Source: Bacillota bacterium (GTDB lineage Bacteria > Bacillota > Clostridia > Peptostreptococcales > Anaerovoracaceae). From it: a stretch of 20,326 nt of DNA. The number at the start of each line of letters is the position of its first letter. Position 1 is the first letter of the stretch. Location of the stretch: positions 1 to 20,326 of the forward strand of contig JAAWDW010000149.1 of assembly GCA_022793975.1 (NCBI GenBank), read 5' to 3'. The position numbers were made by a program, and so were the translations under genes. Of this stretch, positions 13,757 to 20,326 are shown piece by piece. Below the pieces are notes generated by a model. The model did not search any database. It was not told the origin of the DNA and saw only the letters and a program-made list of their open reading frames with translations.

Positions 13757-14536
13757 ATGAATGAATTAATTAATGAAAATACAAATGATATAACTTCCGA
13801 AAAATTTTCGGAAGTTATCGGCGTGGAAAATCTGATAAAAACTTACGCTAACGGTGCTATTGAAGTGCAGGCTCTTAAAGGCATAAATCTGACGATACGG
13901 CAAGGTGAATTTGTAGCTATAATGGGTACTTCAGGCTCAGGAAAATCTACTCTTATGAATATACTCGGCTGTCTCGACAAACCGACTGACGGTGAATACC
14001 GACTAACAGGAATAAATATAAAAGAAAAGTCTGATGATGAACTTTCATACATAAGAAATCAGCAAATCGGCTTTGTCTTCCAGTCGTTTAATCTTATACC
14101 GCGTACTTCAGCACTTAAAAATGTTGAGCTTCCTATGGTATACGGCAAAGTTGCAGCCGAAAAACGCCGTACCCGTGCACTTGAGCTTCTTGAAAGTGTT
14201 GGTCTCGGACAGCGTTATGAGCATATGCCAAATGAACTCTCAGGCGGACAGCGTCAGCGTGTTGCCATAGCACGAGCACTCGCAAACGATCCACCTATAA
14301 TTCTTGCAGACGAGCCTACAGGAAATCTTGATTCGCGCTCATCTGTCGAAATTATGGAGATATTCACACAGCTTAACCGCGAAAAAGGCAACACTGTTAT
14401 TATCGTTACGCACGAACCGGACATTGCAGAATTTACAGACCGAGTTGTTGTCTTTAAGGACGGTCAAATTATAGAAGATAAGCTCACCGAAAAAGGCAGA
14501 GCCTCCGGAAAGGAGGTATACAAATGCTTCTTATAG
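13757..14536 (+). CDS. ABC transporter ATPase, MacB/LolD type
   Basis: A 259-residue ATPase energising the adjacent FtsX-type permease. Walker A GTSGSGKST, Q-loop VFQSFNL, signature LSGGQRQRVAIARAL, Walker B IILADEPTG and the H-loop VTHE are all intact, so it should be catalytically competent. Homologues start close to the segment VIGVENLIKTY; here about 20 extra residues precede it (MNELINENTNDITSEKFSEV), and their codons contain a 29-bp perfect palindrome (13790-13818). The start at 13757 has a GGGGGG ribosome site and no nearer ATG exists. The 3' end overlaps the permease start by 13 bp, and the permease ribosome site GGAGGT lies inside this gene, implying translational coupling. Confidence 0.93.
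   Translation: MNELINENTNDITSEKFSEVIGVENLIKTYANGAIEVQALKGINLTIRQGEFVAIMGTSGSGKSTLMNILGCLDKPTDGEYRLTGINIKEKSDDELSYIRNQQIGFVFQSFNLIPRTSALKNVELPMVYGKVAAEKRRTRALELLESVGLGQRYEHMPNELSGGQRQRVAIARALANDPPIILADEPTGNLDSRSSVEIMEIFTQLNREKGNTVIIVTHEPDIAEFTDRVVVFKDGQIIEDKLTEKGRASGKEVYKCFL
13790..13818. repeat. 29-bp perfect inverted repeat inside the ATPase coding start
   Basis: ATAACTTCCGAAAA (13790-13803) and TTTTCGGAAGTTAT (13805-13818) are perfect 14-bp reverse complements around a single A. It begins 33 nt after the ATG and encodes ITSEKFSEVI. As RNA it would fold into a strong stem of 12 or so pairs with a small loop. No U-tract follows. Confidence 0.85.
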
Positions 14537-15735
14537 AAAACATTAAACTTGCGGTAAACGCAATAAGAATAAATAAAATGAGATCTTTTCTCACTATGCT
14601 TGGCATCATTATAGGCATCAGTTCCGTTATTGCCATTTCCTCGATAGGTGCAAGCGCGCAAAAAGCTGTTGAAGAACAGTTTAACGGAGTCGGTGCAGGT
14701 TATGTATACCTAATGCCGAACTGGTACGAACTCGACTATATGACAAGTGATATGATGTTTACGATGGACGATATAGAGGCTCTGCGCGAAAGGTTTGCAG
14801 ATGATATAGAATACTCTGCACCTTATGCATACAACAGCTGCGAAACAAAGGTAGGAAGAACAGATGCAACTCTGACACTGATTGGCGTAAACGCCCACTA
14901 TAACGAATTTGCCACGCAGATTCAAATTGCTTACGGTCGTATGGTAAATGAGCGCGATGTAGAAGGCTCACTCAACAGTATCGTTATCCCCATAGAAGCG
15001 GCAAAGAGACTGTACGGCAAGGAAAACGCCGTAGGTGAAACCATTCCTGCAACGGCTTTCGGCAGTTCTGCAGATTTTAATATAGTCGGAGTATATGAAA
15101 TACCTCCTTCAATATTTAACAGTCTTGACACAAGCACAAGATATACTTGCTACGTTCCGTACTCATCTGTAATGCGAAGCGATGAATACTTCGACAATCT
15201 CGAACTTTATGTAAAAGCAGACAAAGATGTTGCACAGACCGCCGCAACAATCTGCCGTTATTTGGAACGTACAAAAAGACTCGATGAAAATACATATATG
15301 TATCAATCAGCTGAAGATCAGCTCGTGATGATAAATCAAGTACTCGGCTATTTGTCACTTGCAATCGGAGCTATTGCTGCCATCTCTCTTCTTGTAGGCG
15401 GTATCGGCATTATGAATATAATGCTCGTATCCGTTACGGAACGAACGCGTGAAATCGGTATCAGAAAATCGCTTGGCGCGCGCACCAAGGACATACTGAC
15501 GCAGTTCCTTATAGAAGCAATGATACTTGCGATAATCGGCGGCATAATCGGTACGGGGCTTGGTATCGGCATAGCGGCACTCGGTACAACCGTTGCCGGC
15601 ACACCGCTTGCACTCAATATGCAGACTATATTTATGGCGGTTGCCTTTTCCGCAGGTGTCGGACTCTGTTTCGGCTTCCTGCCGGCAAGAAAAGCGGCAA
15701 AACTTAACCCTATTGAAGCACTCAGATACGAATAA
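14524..15735 (+). CDS. FtsX-type ABC permease, MacB/YknZ type
   Basis: A 403-residue permease with one N-terminal helix (about 21-42, SFLTMLGIIIGISSVIAISS), an extracellular MacB-type domain of about 230 residues, and three C-terminal helices (about 277-301, 327-350 and 367-386). The hallmark NIMLVSVTERTREIGIRKSLGA loop and the ending KLNPIEALRYE are present. Length and topology match Gram-positive MacB/YknZ proteins. It starts within the last codons of the ATPase gene and is followed by a strong terminator, closing the operon. Such transporters work by mechanotransmission, moving antimicrobial peptides, lipids or toxins out of the envelope; the cargo here is unknown. Confidence 0.93.
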   Translation: MLLIENIKLAVNAIRINKMRSFLTMLGIIIGISSVIAISSIGASAQKAVEEQFNGVGAGYVYLMPNWYELDYMTSDMMFTMDDIEALRERFADDIEYSAPYAYNSCETKVGRTDATLTLIGVNAHYNEFATQIQIAYGRMVNERDVEGSLNSIVIPIEAAKRLYGKENAVGETIPATAFGSSADFNIVGVYEIPPSIFNSLDTSTRYTCYVPYSSVMRSDEYFDNLELYVKADKDVAQTAATICRYLERTKRLDENTYMYQSAEDQLVMINQVLGYLSLAIGAIAAISLLVGGIGIMNIMLVSVTERTREIGIRKSLGARTKDILTQFLIEAMILAIIGGIIGTGLGIGIAALGTTVAGTPLALNMQTIFMAVAFSAGVGLCFGFLPARKAAKLNPIEALRYE

Positions 15736-15771
15736 TGCCGAAAATTTCTGTTTAAAATATAATATAAAATC

Positions 15772-15806
15772 AAAAATACCTCGGTATAGCAGCCGAGGTA
15801 TTTTTT
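15772..15806 (+). terminator. Strong terminator after the tripartite exporter operon
   Basis: Perfect 13-bp arms, AAAAATACCTCGG (15772-15784) and CCGAGGTATTTTT (15793-15805), with an 8-nt loop and a final T-run. It insulates the exporter operon from the MarR promoter 25 nt downstream. Confidence 0.9.
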
Positions 15807-15830
15807 CACAAACTTTTCACTTTTCTTTTA

Positions 15831-15859
15831 TTGACATATAAATTTTTTGGCGATATAAT
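15831..15859 (+). promoter_or_regulatory. Perfect-consensus promoter of the marR-ABC operon
   Basis: TTGACA (15831-15836), exactly 17 nt, TATAAT (15854-15859). All twelve positions match. The start is expected near 15866. So strong a promoter ahead of a repressor gene suggests tight autorepression. Confidence 0.85.
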
Positions 15860-15862
15860 AGT

Positions 15863-15872
15863 TAGCGTGCTA
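15863..15872. promoter_or_regulatory. Candidate MarR operator dyad
   Basis: TAGC-GT-GCTA, a 10-bp dyad centred at about the predicted transcription start (15866), is a natural position for autorepression by the MarR protein. MarR sites are usually longer, and the flanks here are only partly symmetrical, so this is tentative. A second dyad in the leader, ACTGCT/AGCAGT (15889-15894 and 15903-15908), would form an mRNA hairpin. Confidence 0.4.
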
Positions 15873-15941
15873 CATATTTTGTTTCGATACTGCTTTCATT
15901 AGAGCAGTTCTTTATTTTTATTGAGGGGGTATAATTTCATC

Positions 15942-16418
15942 ATGGACAAAGAAAGTCCTCATTTCGGTCAGCAGATAAAATTTCTGCACAATGCTTTTGA
16001 ACAGGCGATGAATCACAGTTTGGCGGCGCAGGGTCTCACGGGAGCGCAGTCATTTTTCCTTGGGTTTGTTTCTTTTAATACGGCAAAAGGTATTGCTGTT
16101 CATTCCAAAGATCTCGCAAAACACTTTAAGCTTAAGCATTCAACGGTTTCGGGCATTCTCACGAGACTTGAAACAGGAGGTTTTATAACATTTGCACCCG
16201 ATGAAAAAGATCACCGTCTTAAAAGCATAATCCTTACGAAGAAGGCTGAAGAAGCTCACAAACGTTCTTTCCAGGCTTTTGATATGCTTGAAAAGAAAAT
16301 GCTTAACGGATTTACGAAAGATGAGGCCGATTTGTTTTACCTATTTCTAATGAGAGCCGCCGACAACATTGGTGTAGACTATTTATCTGAAATAAAAAAG
16401 GGGGATGATAATTTATGA
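15942..16418 (+). CDS. MarR-family transcriptional regulator
   Basis: A 158-residue winged-helix regulator. The DNA-binding core is SKDLAKHFKLKHSTVSGILTRLETGGFITFAPDEKDHRLKSIILT, with the Asp-Lys-Asp-His-Arg wing typical of MarR. The flanking N- and C-terminal helices form the dimer interface. The ATG at 15942-15944 is preceded by GAGGGGG (about 11 nt away, slightly long); an in-frame TTG at 15921 would place that ribosome site inside the coding region and is rejected. Its stop overlaps the start of the first ABC exporter by 4 bp (ATGA), so it is cotranslated with it. By context it represses its own operon and is released by a substrate of the exporter. Confidence 0.93.
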   Translation: MDKESPHFGQQIKFLHNAFEQAMNHSLAAQGLTGAQSFFLGFVSFNTAKGIAVHSKDLAKHFKLKHSTVSGILTRLETGGFITFAPDEKDHRLKSIILTKKAEEAHKRSFQAFDMLEKKMLNGFTKDEADLFYLFLMRAADNIGVDYLSEIKKGDDNL

Positions 16419-18160
16419 TAAAACGACTGTTAAAATCTGTCCGCGAATATAAAAAGGCGAGCATTCTTTCTCCGCTGTTTGTTTCGGCAGAAGTTATCTT
16501 TGAATGCATTATACCGTTTTTAACTGCCGGTCTTATAAATGAAATCAGCAGTGGCTGCGGTATGGATACAATAACAAAATATGGTATTGCGCTTATTATA
16601 ATCGCCATATTTTCACTTGCATTTGGTGTGCTTTCAGGTCATTACAGCGCTATTGCATCTTCTGGCTTTGCCAAAAACCTGCGCCGCGATCTCTTTGAAA
16701 AAGTACAGCAGTTTTCTTTTGCGAACATAGATAAAATTTCAACAGCCTCGCTCGTATCAAGACTCACAACTGATGTCAGTAATGTACAAATGGCCTATAT
16801 GATGATCATTCGTATAGCAGTCAGAAGTCCGCTTATGCTCATATTTGCATTTATTTCATCCGTACTTGTGGGCAAAAAACTTGCGTGGATATTTGTCGGA
16901 ATTATTCCGGTACTTATGCTTGGTCTTTTCTTTATGATCTTTAAAGTGATGCCGCTTTTTAAAGCAGTATTTAAGAAATATGACGCAATGAATGCTTCTG
17001 TTCAGGAAAATGTAAAGGCTATGCGTGTTGTCAAAAGCTTTGTACGCGAAGATTTTGAAACCGAGAAATTTACGAAAGCTTCGGATGATATAAAGAAAGA
17101 CTTTACACGTGCAGAATCTATTCTCGCATTTAATATGCCGCTTATGCAGCTTTGTGTTTACGCTTCAATGATACTTATTTCATATTTTGCGGCAAAACTT
17201 ATCATCGGAAGCGGCGGCACATATCTTAACATCGGAAGCCTTACGAGTATGATCACTTACTCTATGCAAGTACTTATGAGCCTTATGATGCTCTCAATGA
17301 TATTTGTAATGATTACAATGTCGGCAGCTTCTGCAAAGCGTATTGTTGAAGTACTGGAGGAAGAAAGTACGGTTGTAAATCCGGAAAACCCTATTATGAC
17401 AGTTGTGGACGGAAGTATAGATTTTGAAAATGTCAGCTTCAAATATTCCGAGCACGCCGAAAAGCCGGCGCTTACCGACATAAATCTTCATATAAAATCA
17501 GGAATGACTGTCGGCATTATCGGCGGTACAGGTGTGGGAAAGACAACTCTCATTCAGCTCATTTCCCGCCTTTATGATGCGGGAGAAGGTACAGTAAAAG
17601 TCGGCGGCATAGACGTCCGCGAATACGACCTGGAAGTTCTCAGAAACGAAGTTGCCGTTGTACTGCAAAAAAATGTGCTTTTTTCAGGAACTATAAAAGA
17701 AAATCTTAAATGGGGCAATCCGGATGCTTCGGATGAAGAAATTATTCGTATATGCAAACTCGCGCAGGCAGATGAATTTGTGCAGAGTTTTCCCGATAAA
17801 TACGAAACTGTCATCGATCAGGGCGGCAGCAATGTTTCGGGCGGCCAAAAGCAGCGTCTTTGTATAGCACGAGCGCTTCTCAAGAAGCCTAAGATTCTCA
17901 TTCTTGATGATTCGACTTCAGCTGTCGATACCAGAACCGACGCACTCATAAGAAGTGCATTCAAAACAGAAATTCCGGGAACAACAAAAATAATTATTGC
18001 TCAGCGTATATCTTCGGTTGAAGACGCAGACCTTATTCTCGTTATGGATAACGGTGAAATAAACGGTATGGGTACGCACAGCCAGCTCCTGGCAGACAAT
18101 GAAATTTATCGCGAAGTATATTATTCACAGAATAAAGCGGGAGGTGAAGCAAATGAATAA
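16415..18160 (+). CDS. ABC exporter half-transporter with degenerate ATP site (heterodimer subunit 1)
   Basis: A 581-residue type IV ABC exporter: six membrane helices (about 1-310) then a nucleotide-binding domain. Walker A GGTGVGKTT has K376. Walker B reads LILDDSTS, so the catalytic Glu is Asp (D499), and the switch His is Gln (Q530, IIAQRISS). The signature NVSGGQKQR (S475) is canonical. These features mark the degenerate subunit of heterodimeric exporters such as TM287/288, BmrCD, LmrCD or EfrCD. The gene overlaps marR by 4 bp and the partner by 8 bp. The cargo is likely a drug, peptide or lipid-like compound; MarR control fits multidrug export. Confidence 0.94.
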   Translation: MIKRLLKSVREYKKASILSPLFVSAEVIFECIIPFLTAGLINEISSGCGMDTITKYGIALIIIAIFSLAFGVLSGHYSAIASSGFAKNLRRDLFEKVQQFSFANIDKISTASLVSRLTTDVSNVQMAYMMIIRIAVRSPLMLIFAFISSVLVGKKLAWIFVGIIPVLMLGLFFMIFKVMPLFKAVFKKYDAMNASVQENVKAMRVVKSFVREDFETEKFTKASDDIKKDFTRAESILAFNMPLMQLCVYASMILISYFAAKLIIGSGGTYLNIGSLTSMITYSMQVLMSLMMLSMIFVMITMSAASAKRIVEVLEEESTVVNPENPIMTVVDGSIDFENVSFKYSEHAEKPALTDINLHIKSGMTVGIIGGTGVGKTTLIQLISRLYDAGEGTVKVGGIDVREYDLEVLRNEVAVVLQKNVLFSGTIKENLKWGNPDASDEEIIRICKLAQADEFVQSFPDKYETVIDQGGSNVSGGQKQRLCIARALLKKPKILILDDSTSAVDTRTDALIRSAFKTEIPGTTKIIIAQRISSVEDADLILVMDNGEINGMGTHSQLLADNEIYREVYYSQNKAGGEANE

Positions 18161-20093
18161 AAAACAAAAAAAGCCGGCCGCTAAACTCAGTATGAAATCA
18201 ATAAAAAGAACTATAGGATTTTTATTCAGAGATTATCCTGTTGCTGTATGCATTATAGGTATCTGTATTCTTGCAACTTCCGTAATAGGAATACTGCCCT
18301 CCGTGTATATAAAGACGATTACGGGCTATATCCAAGAGGGGCTTGTTTCAGGCTTCCCAAGCGTGCAGGATAAAATTATTTCCACGCTTGTTATAATGGT
18401 CGCGCTTTATGCTGCCGCTCTCATAGCATCAATGCTGCATTCTCAGATAATGGCCCGCGTAACACAAGGATTTCTTCATAAAATGCGTACGCGCATGTTT
18501 TCGGGAATGCAAAAATTACCGATACGCTACTTTGACCAAAAAAGTGATGGCGATATTATGAGTCATTACACGAATGATATAGATACTCTGCGGCAGCTCA
18601 TTTCACAGAGTCTGCCAAACCTTATTTCTTCGGGACTTATAATTGTCGGTGTGCTTGCAGTAATGCTTTATTACAGTATTCCGCTTATGCTTGTCGTATT
18701 TGTCGGTATTTTCTTTATGGCACTTGTCACAAAAAAAGTGGGAGGAAATTCAGCAAAATACTTTATACGTCAGCAGCAGTCGCTGGGCGCTGTTGAAGGA
18801 TATATCGAAGAAATGATGCACGGTCAAAAAGTTGTAAAAGTATTCTGCCACGAAGAAAAGGCACAGGAGGATTTTGACAAATTAAATGATGCTCTGTGCA
18901 GCGATATGACTACTGCAAATAAATACGGAAATATTTTTATGCCGATTATAGGAAACATCGGAAATATGCTCTATGTGCTCATTGCGTTCATCGGAGGGCT
19001 TATGGTTACTTCGGGCGGTATTGTTCCGAATATTTCACTTGAAAACTTCATAAACACAGGAAATGCCATAGGCGCGCTTTCAATTCCGGTCATAGCTTCA
19101 TTCCTCGGTATGGTAAAACAGTTCACGGGAAATGTGGCTCAGGTATCACAGCAAATAAATGCCGTTGCTATGGCGCTTGCGGGCGCAGAGCGCGTATTCT
19201 CACTTATAGACGAAAATCCGGAAACCGATAATGGAGATGTTACCCTTGTAAACTGCCGTGAAGAAAACGGCAGGCTTATAGAATGTCAAGAGCGTACCGG
19301 TATCTGGGCATGGAAATATCCAGCTAACAAAGAATTTGATGAACCTAAACTTGTACGGGTATGCGGAGATGTACGTTTTACCGAAGTTGATTTCGGATAT
19401 GAAGAAAATAAACAAGTACTGCACGATGTTTCGCTCTTTGCAAAGCCGGGGCAAAAAATTGCTTTTGTCGGTGCAACAGGTGCAGGCAAAACAACTATTA
19501 CAAATCTGATAAACCGTTTTTATGATATTGCGGACGGCAAAATCCGTTACGACGGCATCAACATAAACAGAATTAAAAAGAACGATCTGCGCCGAAGCCT
19601 CGGTATCGTTCTTCAGGATGTCAGCCTCTTCACAGGCACAGTAATGGAAAATATAAGGTACGGTAAACTTGATGCCACGGATGAAGAATGTATAGAGGCT
19701 GCAAAACTTGCAAATGCACATAGCTTTATTACACGTTTGCCTGACGGCTACAACACTATGCTTGATGGTGCAGGAGCAAACCTATCGCAGGGTCAGAGAC
19801 AGCTTCTTTCTATCGCCAGGGCCGCCGTTGCCGACCCGCCTGTAATGATACTTGATGAAGCTACTTCATCAATAGACACGCGTACCGAGCTTCTCGTACA
19901 ACGCGGTATGGATGCTCTTATGAAAGACCGCACAGTATTTGTAATTGCGCACAGACTATCAACAGTTCAAAACAGTGATGCAATAATGGTACTCGATCAC
20001 GGTCATATTATAGAACGCGGAAGTCATGATGATCTGATTGCCGAAAAAGGCACATATTATCAACTTTATACCGGATCATTTGAACTGGAATAA
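18153..20093 (+). CDS. ABC exporter half-transporter with consensus ATP site (heterodimer subunit 2)
   Basis: A 646-residue ABC exporter, partner of the preceding gene. After a Lys-rich tail come six helices, then an NBD with Walker A ATGAGKTT (K446), Walker B MILDEATSS (catalytic E569) and switch H600. The signature is LSQGQ (544-548) instead of LSGGQ, the matching half of the degenerate composite site. Between helix 6 and the NBD lies an extra segment of about 50 residues (359-410) containing TGIWAWKYPANKEFDEPKLV, seen in a subset of Clostridia exporters. The ATG at 18153 has GGGAGGTGAAG upstream and overlaps the previous stop by 8 bp; an earlier in-frame start at 18099 lies deeper in the neighbour and lacks such a site. 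A terminator follows. Confidence 0.94.
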   Translation: MNKKQKKPAAKLSMKSIKRTIGFLFRDYPVAVCIIGICILATSVIGILPSVYIKTITGYIQEGLVSGFPSVQDKIISTLVIMVALYAAALIASMLHSQIMARVTQGFLHKMRTRMFSGMQKLPIRYFDQKSDGDIMSHYTNDIDTLRQLISQSLPNLISSGLIIVGVLAVMLYYSIPLMLVVFVGIFFMALVTKKVGGNSAKYFIRQQQSLGAVEGYIEEMMHGQKVVKVFCHEEKAQEDFDKLNDALCSDMTTANKYGNIFMPIIGNIGNMLYVLIAFIGGLMVTSGGIVPNISLENFINTGNAIGALSIPVIASFLGMVKQFTGNVAQVSQQINAVAMALAGAERVFSLIDENPETDNGDVTLVNCREENGRLIECQERTGIWAWKYPANKEFDEPKLVRVCGDVRFTEVDFGYEENKQVLHDVSLFAKPGQKIAFVGATGAGKTTITNLINRFYDIADGKIRYDGININRIKKNDLRRSLGIVLQDVSLFTGTVMENIRYGKLDATDEECIEAAKLANAHSFITRLPDGYNTMLDGAGANLSQGQRQLLSIARAAVADPPVMILDEATSSIDTRTELLVQRGMDALMKDRTVFVIAHRLSTVQNSDAIMVLDHGHIIERGSHDDLIAEKGTYYQLYTGSFELE

Positions 20094-20099
20094 TCAATT

Positions 20100-20130
20100 A
20101 AAAAGGTCTGCCCGTTGGCAGACCTTTTTT
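20100..20130. terminator. Strong bidirectional terminator
   Basis: AAAAAGGTCTGCC (20100-20112) and GGCAGACCTTTTT (20117-20129), a perfect 13-bp stem with a 4-nt loop and T-runs on both strands. It ends the exporter operon and probably the convergent AIM24-family gene. Confidence 0.92.
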
Positions 20131-20159
20131 CAGCATATTTTTTCTTTTCATTTATAAAA

Positions 20160-20326
20160 CTAATTTCCTGTTACGATGAACGGCTGAATTGCAGACGCAA
20201 CACCCGAAACAGGCATTGTCTGAAGCCAGATCTTTCCCGGTCCCGTGAGAACTGTGTTAAAAAATCCTTCGCCGCCCAGCATTTTGTTTTTCAGACCCTT
20301 TACCTGCTGAATATCAATAGAAACAC
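20160..20326 (-). CDS. AIM24-family protein, C-terminal 54 residues (cut by window edge)
   Basis: Reading the minus strand from the right edge to the TAG at 20160-20162 gives an open frame with the blocks NKMLGGEGFFNTVLTGPGK and IWLQTMPVSGVASAIQPF. These match the C-terminal part of the AIM24/TIGR00266 family of beta-helix proteins, where GGEG-F-x-x-x-L-x-GPG-x-V/I-W-L-Q-S/T-M-P is the hallmark. The function of bacterial members is not established. The first codon visible begins at 20324. The gene converges on the ABC exporter operon and shares its terminator. Confidence 0.85.
   Translation of the reverse strand, partial: VSIDIQQVKGLKNKMLGGEGFFNTVLTGPGKIWLQTMPVSGVASAIQPFIVTGN

Overview
The window looks like chromosomal DNA from a low-GC, anaerobic, endospore-lineage Firmicute (Clostridia). 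This is inferred from the AT-rich composition, strong GGAGG-type ribosome binding sites, textbook sigma-A promoters, a lipobox lipoprotein, a BlaI/BlaR pair and Gram-positive style ABC exporters. No tRNA, rRNA, CRISPR array, transposase, integrase or phage gene was seen, and gene order and codon use look uniform. The genus cannot be named from the sequence.

Layout. (1) 1-2792, minus strand: a sugar-catabolism operon read as FrlC-like epimerase, BtpA/SgcQ-family protein, then an FGGY kinase that runs off the left edge. (2) 2956-3642, minus: two small hypothetical proteins with a terminator between them. (3) 3743-6783, minus: blaI and a large blaR1-like membrane metalloprotease gene behind an operator-bearing promoter. 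(4) 6862-7259: a gene-free stretch holding a consensus promoter, three consecutive hairpins with a U-rich tail (unidentified structured RNA) and a second promoter for a DUF4430-type lipoprotein (7260-7733, plus). (5) 7926-12375, minus: a PutP-type sodium symporter, a SanA-like membrane protein, two small unknown proteins and an MBL-fold hydrolase with a substituted metal ligand. Between 10666 and 10759 lies a perfect-consensus promoter that runs almost at once into a terminator, suggesting a very short RNA or an attenuated leader. (6) 12633-15735, plus: a three-gene membrane-fusion protein / ABC ATPase / FtsX-type permease exporter of the YknXYZ or MacAB kind, with a 29-bp perfect palindrome in the first codons of the ATPase gene. 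(7) 15831-20093, plus: a MarR regulator and two half-size ABC exporters that together form an asymmetric heterodimer. (8) 20160-20326, minus: the C-terminal end of an AIM24-family gene.

How the parts work together. The left operon probably imports or processes an unusual sugar: the kinase phosphorylates it and the epimerase rearranges it. The centre holds envelope-sensing functions (BlaI/BlaR, SanA-like). The right half is an export and resistance block of two separately regulated ABC systems. The least explained parts are the two promoter-hairpin-terminator units (7013-7167 and 10668-10759), the intragenic palindrome at 13790-13818, and the signal sensed by the BlaR-like protein, whose external domain is not a recognisable penicillin-binding domain.
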